Assembly (NCBI RefSeq): GCF_009738225.1
Contig: NZ_CP018187.1
Location: forward strand, 940,501-1,004,500
DNA length: 64,000 nucleotides
Direction of reading: 5' to 3'
Source of the DNA: Streptococcus salivarius
GTDB taxonomy: Bacteria; Bacillota; Bacilli; Lactobacillales; Streptococcaceae
Numbering within the stretch: the stretch's first letter is position 1; each line of letters opens with the position of its first letter. The notes beneath the pieces were generated by a model, which saw nothing but the letters and a program-made list of their open reading frames with translations, did not search any database and had not been told where the DNA came from. The translations under genes and the position numbers were made by a program. Below are positions 1 through 7,969 of the stretch, piece after piece.

Positions 1-3000
1 GAACCAAAGCTTCTGCGACTTACACACCAACTGTGACTCCAGTAACTCCAACAGCAACTCCAGCTGAATCAGAAGCACCTCAAGGTGTGGTTCAAACTGG
101 AACTGTGACCTTCACCGAAGGTGACCCAGTTGCACCAATCGATAAGGATACCATTACTCTTCTTGATGAAAATGGTCAGCCAGCAGAATCTGTAGTTGCT
201 AAATCACCAGAAGGTAAAGAAATTGGTAGTTTCACAGTTGATAAAGAAACAGGTGTTGTAACCTTCACACCAACTGATAAATCTTACTCAGGTGATGTGG
301 TTCCAGTTAAGGTTCAAGGTAAAGATACAAACGGAACAGTTGCTGAAACAACTTACACACCGAAGATCACTCCAGTTGTCCCAACTGCTGAACCTGCAAC
401 ATCTACAGATATCCAAGGTAAAACACAAACAGGTACACCAAGCTTCACACCTGGTAACCCTGCAATCCCAATGGATGATGATGTACCAGCAACCTTTGAA
501 GATGGCTCAACTACGAAGACCATTCCAGGAGAAGGAACTTACACAGTTGCACCAGATGGAACAGTAACCTTCGTACCAGAAAAATCATTTACTGGAGCAG
601 GAACAGGCGTAACTGTGAAACGTGTGGATAAGAATGGAACTGAAATCACAGCTAAGTACACCCCAACTGTGACTCCTGTAACACCGACAGCGACACCAGT
701 TGAAACAACAGGTAAACAAGGTCAAACCCAAACAGGTAAGCCTGAATTTACTGAAGGTGACAGTCGTGTACCAATGAATGACGATGTACCAGCAACATTT
801 GAAGATGGTTCAACTACCAAGACTGTTGATGGTGTTGGTACATACACAGTAGCAGCAGACGGAACAGTAACCTTCGTACCAGAAAAATCATTCGTCGGAA
901 CTGCGCCAGCTGTAACAGTGGTTCGTGAAGATAAGAACGGAACAAAAGCTTCCGCAACTTATACACCAACCGTAACACCAGTTACACCAACTGCAGAAGA
1001 TACAACATCTACTGACAAACAAGGTCAAACGCAAACAGGTACACCAACCTTCACACCAGGTAATCCAAATGTTCCAATGGATGATGATACACCTGCAACA
1101 TTTGAAGATGGCTCAACTACGAAGACCGTTCCTGGTGAAGGAACTTACACAGTTGCTCCAGACGGAACCGTAACCTTTGTTCCAGAAAAATCATTCACTG
1201 GAGAAGGTACAGGCGTAACGGTTAAACGTGTCGATAAGAACGGTACTCCAGTTACTGCTAAGTACACCCCAACTGTGACTCCAGTAACTCCAACAGCAAC
1301 TCCTGCTGAATCTGAAGCACCTCAAGGTGTGGTTCAAACTGGAACAGTAACCTTCACTGAAGGTGACCCAGTTGCACCAATTGACAAGGATACTATTACT
1401 CTTCTTGATGAAAATGGTCAGCCAGCAGCATCAGTAGAAGCGAAATCACCAGCAGGTGATGTGATCGGTACCTTCACTGTTGATAAAGAAACAGGTGTTG
1501 TGACCTTCACCCCAACGGATAAATCTTACTCAGGTGATGTGGTTCCAGTTAAGGTTCAAGGTAAAGATACAAACGGAACAGTTGCTGAAACAACTTACAC
1601 ACCGAAGATCACTCCAGTTGTCCCAACTGCTGAACCTGCAACATCTACAGATATCCAGGGTAAAACACAAACAGGTACACCAAGCTTCACACCTGGTAAC
1701 CCTGCAATCCCAATGGATGACGATGTACCAGCAACCTTTGAAGATGGCTCAACAACTAAAGTTATTCCAGGAGAAGGTACTTACACTGTAGCTCCTGATG
1801 GCACAGTAACCTTCGTCCCAGAAAAATCATTTACTGGAACTGCTTCAGGTGTAACAGTGAAACGTGTGGATAAGAACGGAACTGAAATCACAGCTAAGTA
1901 CACACCAACAGTAACTCCTGTAACACCGACATCGACACCAGTTGAAACAACAGGTAAACAAGGTCAAACCCAAACAGGTAAGCCTGAATTTACTGAAGGT
2001 GACAGTCGTGTACCAATGAACGATGACGTTCCATCTACTTTCGACGATGGTTCAACGACTAAGACAGTTGATGGAGTTGGTACATACACAGTAGCAGCTG
2101 ACGGAACAGTAACCTTTGTTCCTGAGAAATCATTCACAGGTAAAGCGCCGGCCGTAACAGTTGTCCGTGAAGATATTAACGGAACTAAGGCTTCAGCAAC
2201 CTACACACCAACAGTAACTCCTGTTACTCCAACTGCTACACCAGCAGAATCAACTGGTCCTCAAGGCGTGGTTCAGACCGGAACAGTAACCTTTACCGAG
2301 GGAGATTCCGTTGCTCCAATCGACAAAGATACCATTACTCTTCTTGATGAAAATGGCCAACCAGCAGCGGCAGTGTTTGCGAAATCACCAGCGGGTGATA
2401 TTATTGGTACCTTCACAGTTGATAAAGAGACAGGTGTTGTAACCTTCACACCAACAGATAAATCTTACTCAGGTAATGTGGTTCCAGTTAAGGTTCAAGC
2501 TGCGGATACTAATGGAACAACTGTAGAAACAACTTACACACCTAAGATTACTCCAGTCGTTCCAACTTCTGAAGATGCAACATCGACAGATATCCAAGGT
2601 CAAACACAATCTGGTAAACCAACCTTCACAGAAGGGGATCCAAATGTTCCAATCGATGAAGATACTCCAGCTACCTTCGAAGATGGTTCAACCACTAAGA
2701 CAGTAGAAGGCGTTGGTACATACACAGTAGCAGCAGACGGAACAGTAACTTTCGTACCAGAAAAATCATTTACTGGAACTGCTACAGGCGTAACCGTGAA
2801 ACGTGTTGATAAGAATGGAACTGAAATTACAGCGAAGTACACACCAACAGTAACTCCAGTTACTCCAACAGCGGAACCAGCAACATCAACAGATATTCAA
2901 GGTGCAACTCAAACCGGTAAGCCAACCTTCACCGAAGGTGACAGCCGTGTACCAATGAATGACGATGTTCCAGCAACATTTGATGATGGTTCAACGACTA

Positions 3001-4613
3001 AGACTGTTGATGGTGTTGGTACATACACAGTAGCAGCAGACGGAACCGTAACCTTTGTTCCAGAAAAATCATTCGTAGGAACTGCACCAGCTGTGACAGT
3101 TGTCCGTGAAGATATTAACGGAACTAAGGCTTCAGCAACCTACACACCAACAGTAACTCCAGTTACTCCAACAGCGGAACCAGCAACATCAACAGATATT
3201 CAAGGTGCAACTCAAACCGGTAAGCCAACCTTCACCGAAGGTGACAGCCGTGTACCAATGAATGACGATGTTCCAGCAACATTTGATGATGGTTCAACGA
3301 CTAAGACTGTTGATGGTGTTGGTACATACACAGTAGCAGCAGACGGAACCGTAACCTTTGTTCCAGAAAAATCATTCGTAGGAACTGCACCAGCTGTGAC
3401 AGTTGTCCGTGAAGATATTAACGGAACTAAGGCTTCAGCAACCTACACGCCAATAGTAACTCCAGTTACACCAACTTCAGAGCCAGCAACATCTACAGAT
3501 ATCCAAGGTCAAACACAAACAGGTAAACCAAGCTTCACGCCTGGTAACCCAAGTGTGCCAATGGATGATGATGTACCAGCTACCTTTGAAGATGGTTCAA
3601 CAACTAAAGTTATTCCAGGAGAAGGAACTTACACCGTTTCTCCAGACGGAACAGTAACCTTTGTTCCAGAAAAAGCATTCACAGGAACAGGTACAGGCGT
3701 AACAGTGAAACGTGTTGATAAGAACGGTACAGCTATTACAGCAACCTACACACCAACCGTTACACCAGTAACACCAACTGCAGAATCAGTTACTTCAATT
3801 GGTAATAAGGGTCAAACGCAAACAGGTAAGCCAAGCTTCACTGAAGGCGATAGCCGTGTACCAATGAATAACCAAGTTCCAGCTACCTTTGAAGATGGTT
3901 CAACTACCAAGACGATTTCAGGTGTTGGTACTTACACAGTAGCTGCAGATGGAACTGTAACCTTCACACCAGAACCTGAATTTACAGGAACTGCCCCAGC
4001 AGTAACAGTTGTTCGTGAGGATGTTAACGGAACTAAGGCTTCAGCAACCTACACACCAACGGTCCTTCCAATCACTAAGTTTGTTGATAAAGAAGGTAAG
4101 GAAATCCCAGGATATCCTACAGTTGATGGTGAACAGCCAAAAGCTGAAATTCCAGGTTACCGCTTCGTAGAAACTAAGAAATTACCTAATGGTGATATCG
4201 AACATGTCTACGAGCAAGTAACGACGTCATACGTTGATGAAAATGGTACGCCAATCCCTGGTTATCCAACAGAAGATGGCCAACAACCTAAGAAAGAAAT
4301 CCCAGGTTATGAATTTGTGAAGACAATTGTAGATGAAAATGGTAATACTCAACACATCTACAAACAAATTGTGACTCCAACACCAGTGCCGGATAAAACT
4401 CCGACACCAGAGCCACAGCCAGCTCCACAAACAGAAGAGCCTAAGGCTCCAGTACTTCCAGAAACAAAAGAAGAAGCTCACTTTATCAATCCAAGTGATA
4501 AGACAGCTCAACTTCCAGAAACTGGTAGTGAGGATTCAAACCTTGCAATCTTTGGTTTGGCAAGTCTTCTAGCTGGATTTGGACTCTATGGCGCAAAACG
4601 ACGCAAACGTTAA
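1..4613 (+). CDS. LPXTG-anchored surface protein with CshA-type repeats (5' end outside window)
   Basis: The reading frame is open from base 3, so this is the C-terminal part of a longer protein; signal peptide and N-terminal domain lie upstream. About 13 repeats are visible: three of a longer type (containing VVQTGTVTFTEGDPVAPID) and ten of a roughly 100-residue type (motifs GEGTYTVAPDGTVTFVPEKSF, each ending YTPTVTPVTPT). They match the CshA-type fibril repeat. Two MucBP-like repeats follow (IPGYPTVDG and IPGYPTEDG), then a Pro-rich wall-spanning stretch and a sorting signal: LPETG, hydrophobic segment, KRRKR tail. Sortase A should link it to peptidoglycan. Family knowledge points to adhesion to host, salivary or bacterial partners; the ligand cannot be read from sequence. 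Two neighbouring repeats (about 2870-3480) are nearly identical at DNA level, so copy number is likely variable. The first in-frame GTG at 33 is not the true start. Confidence 0.9.
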   Translation, partial: TKASATYTPTVTPVTPTATPAESEAPQGVVQTGTVTFTEGDPVAPIDKDTITLLDENGQPAESVVAKSPEGKEIGSFTVDKETGVVTFTPTDKSYSGDVVPVKVQGKDTNGTVAETTYTPKITPVVPTAEPATSTDIQGKTQTGTPSFTPGNPAIPMDDDVPATFEDGSTTKTIPGEGTYTVAPDGTVTFVPEKSFTGAGTGVTVKRVDKNGTEITAKYTPTVTPVTPTATPVETTGKQGQTQTGKPEFTEGDSRVPMNDDVPATFEDGSTTKTVDGVGTYTVAADGTVTFVPEKSFVGTAPAVTVVREDKNGTKASATYTPTVTPVTPTAEDTTSTDKQGQTQTGTPTFTPGNPNVPMDDDTPATFEDGSTTKTVPGEGTYTVAPDGTVTFVPEKSFTGEGTGVTVKRVDKNGTPVTAKYTPTVTPVTPTATPAESEAPQGVVQTGTVTFTEGDPVAPIDKDTITLLDENGQPAASVEAKSPAGDVIGTFTVDKETGVVTFTPTDKSYSGDVVPVKVQGKDTNGTVAETTYTPKITPVVPTAEPATSTDIQGKTQTGTPSFTPGNPAIPMDDDVPATFEDGSTTKVIPGEGTYTVAPDGTVTFVPEKSFTGTASGVTVKRVDKNGTEITAKYTPTVTPVTPTSTPVETTGKQGQTQTGKPEFTEGDSRVPMNDDVPSTFDDGSTTKTVDGVGTYTVAADGTVTFVPEKSFTGKAPAVTVVREDINGTKASATYTPTVTPVTPTATPAESTGPQGVVQTGTVTFTEGDSVAPIDKDTITLLDENGQPAAAVFAKSPAGDIIGTFTVDKETGVVTFTPTDKSYSGNVVPVKVQAADTNGTTVETTYTPKITPVVPTSEDATSTDIQGQTQSGKPTFTEGDPNVPIDEDTPATFEDGSTTKTVEGVGTYTVAADGTVTFVPEKSFTGTATGVTVKRVDKNGTEITAKYTPTVTPVTPTAEPATSTDIQGATQTGKPTFTEGDSRVPMNDDVPATFDDGSTTKTVDGVGTYTVAADGTVTFVPEKSFVGTAPAVTVVREDINGTKASATYTPTVTPVTPTAEPATSTDIQGATQTGKPTFTEGDSRVPMNDDVPATFDDGSTTKTVDGVGTYTVAADGTVTFVPEKSFVGTAPAVTVVREDINGTKASATYTPIVTPVTPTSEPATSTDIQGQTQTGKPSFTPGNPSVPMDDDVPATFEDGSTTKVIPGEGTYTVSPDGTVTFVPEKAFTGTGTGVTVKRVDKNGTAITATYTPTVTPVTPTAESVTSIGNKGQTQTGKPSFTEGDSRVPMNNQVPATFEDGSTTKTISGVGTYTVAADGTVTFTPEPEFTGTAPAVTVVREDVNGTKASATYTPTVLPITKFVDKEGKEIPGYPTVDGEQPKAEIPGYRFVETKKLPNGDIEHVYEQVTTSYVDENGTPIPGYPTEDGQQPKKEIPGYEFVKTIVDENGNTQHIYKQIVTPTPVPDKTPTPEPQPAPQTEEPKAPVLPETKEEAHFINPSDKTAQLPETGSEDSNLAIFGLASLLAGFGLYGAKRRKR

Positions 4614-4661
4614 AATGATGTAACGGTCGGATAGGACCTTAAGAATCCAGATTCCAATTAA

Positions 4662-4698
4662 AATAGACCTCATGGCATTTGCCATGGGGTCTATTTGT
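4662..4698 (+). terminator. Terminator of the surface-protein gene
   Basis: Strong inverted repeat AATAGACC-CATGGC / GCCATGG-GGTCTATT 50 bases after the stop codon. The following T-run is short, so termination may be imperfect. Confidence 0.65.
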
Positions 4699-4732
4699 AT
4701 GGACTAGCCTGCTGTTTTTTAAGTCGTCATGA

Positions 4733-4761
4733 TTGACTTTGCTCTCTAGGAAGCGTAATCT
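4733..4761 (+). promoter_or_regulatory. Promoter of the DUF4649-type gene
   Basis: TTGACT, a 17-base spacer and TAATCT lie 36 bases before the start codon. The spacing is ideal and the -35 is good; assignment is by eye. Confidence 0.5.
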
Positions 4762-4796
4762 AGACCTTAGATGAAGGATTATAAGGAGGTCCCTCT

Positions 4797-5018
4797 ATGA
4801 TTGAAGTAACTTATTTAAATACCGCCAAGCAAGAAAAACACACATCTTTTGAAGATTACAATGAATTTGTCAGAGCCCAGCAAGCTTGTTGGATTGCCTT
4901 ACCAGATGCAACGACTGTCACTAAGGTGACGATAAACGGACATGATATTGGCTACAAGGGGCAATATGGTGACCTTTACTTTTATATAATGAAGCTAGAC
5001 TTGGCCCAATATCAGTAA
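4797..5018 (+). CDS. Small DUF4649-type protein
   Basis: A 73-residue soluble protein with no signal peptide or membrane segment, preceded by a clear AAGGAGG ribosome binding site. The sequence (start MIEVTYLNTAKQEKHTSFED) resembles the short DUF4649 proteins restricted to streptococci and relatives; I recognise the family by its look, not by a search. Function is unknown. It is monocistronic, with its own promoter and a strong terminator after it. Confidence 0.7.
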   Translation: MIEVTYLNTAKQEKHTSFEDYNEFVRAQQACWIALPDATTVTKVTINGHDIGYKGQYGDLYFYIMKLDLAQYQ

Positions 5019-5027
5019 TAATAAGGG

Positions 5028-5062
5028 GAAAGAATCAGACACGGTGTTCTGATTCTTTTTCT
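5028..5062 (+). terminator. Terminator
   Basis: GAAAGAATCAGA / TCTGATTCTTTTTC stem-loop with a T-run, directly after the DUF4649-type gene. Confidence 0.8.
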
Positions 5063-5094
5063 TTGAGCAGTGTAATTTTTATAAATTAAGAATA

Positions 5095-5123
5095 TTGCTA
5101 ATTGACTGAAAATGACTTACAAT
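5095..5123 (+). promoter_or_regulatory. Promoter of the trpXYZ-type operon
   Basis: TTGCTA, 17 bases, TACAAT, ending 31 bases before the trpX start codon. The region between terminator and start is only about 90 bases, so there is no room for a T-box leader. Confidence 0.5.
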
Positions 5124-5154
5124 AGAAAGGAAGAATTTATAGAAGGAGACACAT

Positions 5155-6156
5155 ATGAAAAACAAGCGTTTAATTTGGACTTTGGTTTTCCTAGCTATCT
5201 TGACGCTCGGTTCTATTGGTACAGATCTTTTCAAAAAAGAACACCAAGATGCCAATAAGGTCGTCAAAGTAGGTATCCTCCAGTTCGTGACTCACGATGC
5301 CCTGGATCAAATCGAGAAAGGAATTGAGGATGGCCTTAAGGAAGCTGGTTATAAGGGGGACAAGGTTAAAATCACCCTCCTAAATGCCGAAGGAGACCAG
5401 TCTAAAATTCAAACCATGTCTAAACAATTGGTTAATGACAAGAACGATGTCGTTATCGGTATTGCCACACCAGCAGCACAAGGGCTAGCGGCAGCTACCA
5501 AGGATATTCCAGTTATCATGGGGGCTATCTCAGACCCTGTTGGGGCGAAATTGGTTAAGAATCTCAAGCATCCGGAAGGCAATGTCACTGGTACCTCTAA
5601 CCAAGTGCCGATCAAGCAGACAGTAGAATTGGTCAAATCACTGACACCAAATGTCAAAACGATTGGTATTCTCTACGCTTCAAGTGAGGATAATTCCAAA
5701 TCACAGGTTGAAAGCTTTAAGAAATACGCTGAAAAAGATGGTCTAAATGTGGTCGAGTACGCCGTACCATCAACCAATGAAATCAATACAACCATGTCAG
5801 TCATGACTGGTAAGGTAGATGCCATCTGGACGCCTCAAGATAATACTATTGCCTCAGCTTTTTCAACAGTAATCTCATCAGCCAACCAAGCTAAGATTCC
5901 AGTTTATACGACGGTTGATACGATGGTGAAAGAGGGAGGTTTGGCTTCAGTTGCTCAAAGTCAATATGAACTTGGAAAGGCTACAGCTCGTAGTGCCGTT
6001 AAGGTTCTTAAAGGTAAGAAAGTTAAGGATGTTCCTGTAGATGTTATCGATGATGGCACACCAACGCTTAACCTTAAAGTTGCTCAAGACCTCAACATCA
6101 CCATCCCTGACGATGTGCTTAAACAGTCAGACATCGCTGTTAAAGCTGATAAATAA
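5155..6156 (+). CDS. trpX: ABC transporter substrate-binding protein, tryptophan type (TrpX)
   Basis: 333 residues of the ABC_sub_bind (periplasmic-binding type 1) family: after an N-terminal hydrophobic segment the mature domain starts with VGILQFVTHDALDQIEKG, typical of the family. There is no lipobox cysteine (LTLGSIGTDLF), so it probably stays anchored by its N-terminal helix. It should bind substrate outside the cell and deliver it to the permease and ATPase encoded next, 9 bases downstream. Relatives in streptococci are annotated as tryptophan-binding TrpX; the substrate is inferred from that family and not proved here. SD GGAG is 7 bases before ATG. Confidence 0.75.
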   Translation: MKNKRLIWTLVFLAILTLGSIGTDLFKKEHQDANKVVKVGILQFVTHDALDQIEKGIEDGLKEAGYKGDKVKITLLNAEGDQSKIQTMSKQLVNDKNDVVIGIATPAAQGLAAATKDIPVIMGAISDPVGAKLVKNLKHPEGNVTGTSNQVPIKQTVELVKSLTPNVKTIGILYASSEDNSKSQVESFKKYAEKDGLNVVEYAVPSTNEINTTMSVMTGKVDAIWTPQDNTIASAFSTVISSANQAKIPVYTTVDTMVKEGGLASVAQSQYELGKATARSAVKVLKGKKVKDVPVDVIDDGTPTLNLKVAQDLNITIPDDVLKQSDIAVKADK

Positions 6157-6165
6157 GGAGGACTT

Positions 6166-7035
6166 ATGATTATTTCATCTATTTATCAGGGGCTTCTATA
6201 CGGAATTCTAGGTCTTGGGATTTACATGACTTTCCGTATCTTGGATTTTCCTGATTTGACAACAGAAGGTTCCTTCCCTCTTGGTGGGGCAGTAGCAGTA
6301 ACCCTTATGAACTTTGGTTGGAACCCAATTTTAGCGACCTTGGTTGCCGTTTTGGCCGGCTGTGGTGCTGGACTTGTGACTGGTCTCCTCTATACTAAGG
6401 GAGAGATTCCTACTATTTTGGCAGGGATTTTGGTCATGACCTCTCTTAACTCAGTCATGCTTATGATTATGGGAAGGGCCAACCTGGGACTTCTTGATAT
6501 CAAGACTATTCAAGATTTGCTTCCTTTCAGCAAGGACTACAACCTCTTGATTGTTGGTCTCATTGCGGTAACCATTGTTATCACTGCCTTGATTGCCTTT
6601 CTTAACACGCGCCTAGGTCAAGCTTATATTGCCACAGGTGATAATAGAGACATGGCCAAATCTTTTGGTATCAACACAGACAATATGGAAGTGATGGGTC
6701 TTGTTATCTCAAACGGTATCATTGCCCTCTCAGGAGCCTTGATTAGCCAACAGGACGGTTATGCCGACGTTTCTAAAGGGATTGGGGTTATCGTCATTGG
6801 TCTTGCCAGCATTATCATTGGTGAGGTTCTTTATGCGACTAACTTGACTCTGTTGGAACGTTTGATTGCCATCTGTATTGGTTCAATCCTCTATCAGTTC
6901 CTTTTGACAGCGGTTATTGCTCTTGGCTTTAACACAAACTACCTCAAACTCTTTAGTGCGATTGTTTTGGCTATTTGTTTGATTTCGCCTGTCCTACGTC
7001 GAAAATTCTTTAAGGGGGTGACCTTATCACGATGA
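6166..7035 (+). CDS. trpY: ABC transporter permease (TrpY)
   Basis: 289 residues and eight or so hydrophobic helices; a BPD_transp_2 (branched-chain/ribose-like) permease, with the family-typical start region GLGIYMTFRILDFPDLTTEG. It forms the membrane channel for the substrate delivered by the upstream binding protein. GGAGG lies just before the ATG. It overlaps the ATPase gene by four bases (ATGA), so translation is coupled. Confidence 0.75.
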   Translation: MIISSIYQGLLYGILGLGIYMTFRILDFPDLTTEGSFPLGGAVAVTLMNFGWNPILATLVAVLAGCGAGLVTGLLYTKGEIPTILAGILVMTSLNSVMLMIMGRANLGLLDIKTIQDLLPFSKDYNLLIVGLIAVTIVITALIAFLNTRLGQAYIATGDNRDMAKSFGINTDNMEVMGLVISNGIIALSGALISQQDGYADVSKGIGVIVIGLASIIIGEVLYATNLTLLERLIAICIGSILYQFLLTAVIALGFNTNYLKLFSAIVLAICLISPVLRRKFFKGVTLSR

Positions 7036-7790
7036 CAGCTATTGTAGAACTCAAAGATGCGACTGTTAAGGTCAATAACGGTTTTGACACCGAAAAAACA
7101 ATCCTGGACCATGTTAATCTTACCATTAGAGAAGGTGACTTTATTACCATTCTTGGTGGAAATGGTGCCGGAAAATCAACCCTCTTCAACGTCATTGCAG
7201 GGACACTCATGTTGACCAGTGGTCAGATTTTCATCATGGGTGAAGATGTTACGGCTCTCCCTGCTGAGAAGCGTGCTAAGTACCTCTCACGAGTCTTCCA
7301 AGATCCTAAAATGGGGACAGCTCCTCGTATGACTGTTGCAGAAAACCTCTTGATTGCCAAATACCGTGGTGAAAAACGAGGGCTTAAATCACGCCAAATT
7401 CATCTCTACACAGAGGAGTTCCAAGGTCTGATTGAACGTATCAGTAATGGTTTAGAAAAGCACTTAGATACACCAGCAGGTCTCCTTTCAGGTGGTCAGC
7501 GTCAGGCTCTCAGTCTTTTGATGGCGACACTTAAACGTCCTGAGCTCTTGCTCCTAGACGAGCACACCGCAGCTCTGGATCCTAAGACCAGTGTAGCCCT
7601 CATGGAGTTGACTGATGAGTTTGTAACAGGTGACCATCTAACAGCCTTGATGATTACCCACCACATGGAAGATGCCCTAAAATATGGCAATCGTCTGATC
7701 GTTATGAAGGATGGTCAAATCGTTAAAGACCTTACCAAGGAAGAAAAGGGTCAATTGGATATCACAGACTACTACGCTATGTTTGAGTAA
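7032..7790 (+). CDS. trpZ: ABC transporter ATP-binding protein (TrpZ)
   Basis: 252 residues with a complete ATPase core: Walker A GGNGAGKST, signature LSGGQRQALSL, Walker B LLLLDEHTAALDP and switch His in ITHHM. The DEHTAALDP variant and HTAAL spacing are common in the TrpZ/YufO-like group partnered with ABC_sub_bind proteins. It powers uptake through the TrpY permease. It is the last gene of the three-gene operon and is followed by a terminator. Confidence 0.8.
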   Translation: MTAIVELKDATVKVNNGFDTEKTILDHVNLTIREGDFITILGGNGAGKSTLFNVIAGTLMLTSGQIFIMGEDVTALPAEKRAKYLSRVFQDPKMGTAPRMTVAENLLIAKYRGEKRGLKSRQIHLYTEEFQGLIERISNGLEKHLDTPAGLLSGGQRQALSLLMATLKRPELLLLDEHTAALDPKTSVALMELTDEFVTGDHLTALMITHHMEDALKYGNRLIVMKDGQIVKDLTKEEKGQLDITDYYAMFE

Positions 7791-7808
7791 GCCTAGTCTG
7801 ACTCTAAA

Positions 7809-7837
7809 TTGTAAAATAAGCCAAAAAGTTGTATACT
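7809..7837 (+). promoter_or_regulatory. Promoter of rnjB, embedded in the upstream terminator
   Basis: TTGTAA, 17 bases, TATACT. The -10 lies in the ascending arm of the terminator hairpin of the trp-type operon, so the predicted transcript begins inside that hairpin near 7844. Confidence 0.5.
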
Positions 7838-7860
7838 TAAAGGGTATGCAACTTTTTGTT
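7823..7860 (+). terminator. Terminator of the trpXYZ-type operon
   Basis: AAAAAGTTGTATAC / GTATGCAACTTTTT stem-loop ending in a T-run, 33 bases after the trpZ stop. Confidence 0.75.
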
Positions 7861-7892
7861 GTGGCCTGTAAATCGACAAGGAGACTGTACGC

Positions 7893-7952
7893 ATGAACGT
7901 TCAGCTTCTTGGACCGTCTGTAAAAATAGGCTCTAGAAGAGAGTCAAACTAA
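7893..7952 (+). CDS. Candidate 19-codon leader ORF before rnjB
   Basis: ATG preceded 8 bases upstream by an AAGGAG ribosome binding site, 19 codons, TAA, ending 17 bases before the RNase J2 start. The peptide (MNVQLLGPSVKIGSRRESN) matches nothing I know. The second half contains a CTCT-AGAA-GAGAG hairpin. It may be a regulatory leader peptide or chance. In many Firmicutes rnjA is preceded by rpoY, but this peptide is far too short and different to be RpoY. Confidence 0.35.
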   Translation: MNVQLLGPSVKIGSRRESN

Positions 7953-7969
7953 AAAGGAGAAAAACAAGC

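Noticed and set aside
292..567. Alternative-frame ORFs inside the surface-protein repeats (also 1534-1791 and 2600-2842)
   Set aside because: They are frame shadows created by the repeated DNA; near-identical copies recur with the repeats and none has an SD.
5063..5154. T-box leader before the tryptophan-type transporter
   Set aside because: The interval is only about 90 bases and lacks T-box elements; an ordinary promoter is present.
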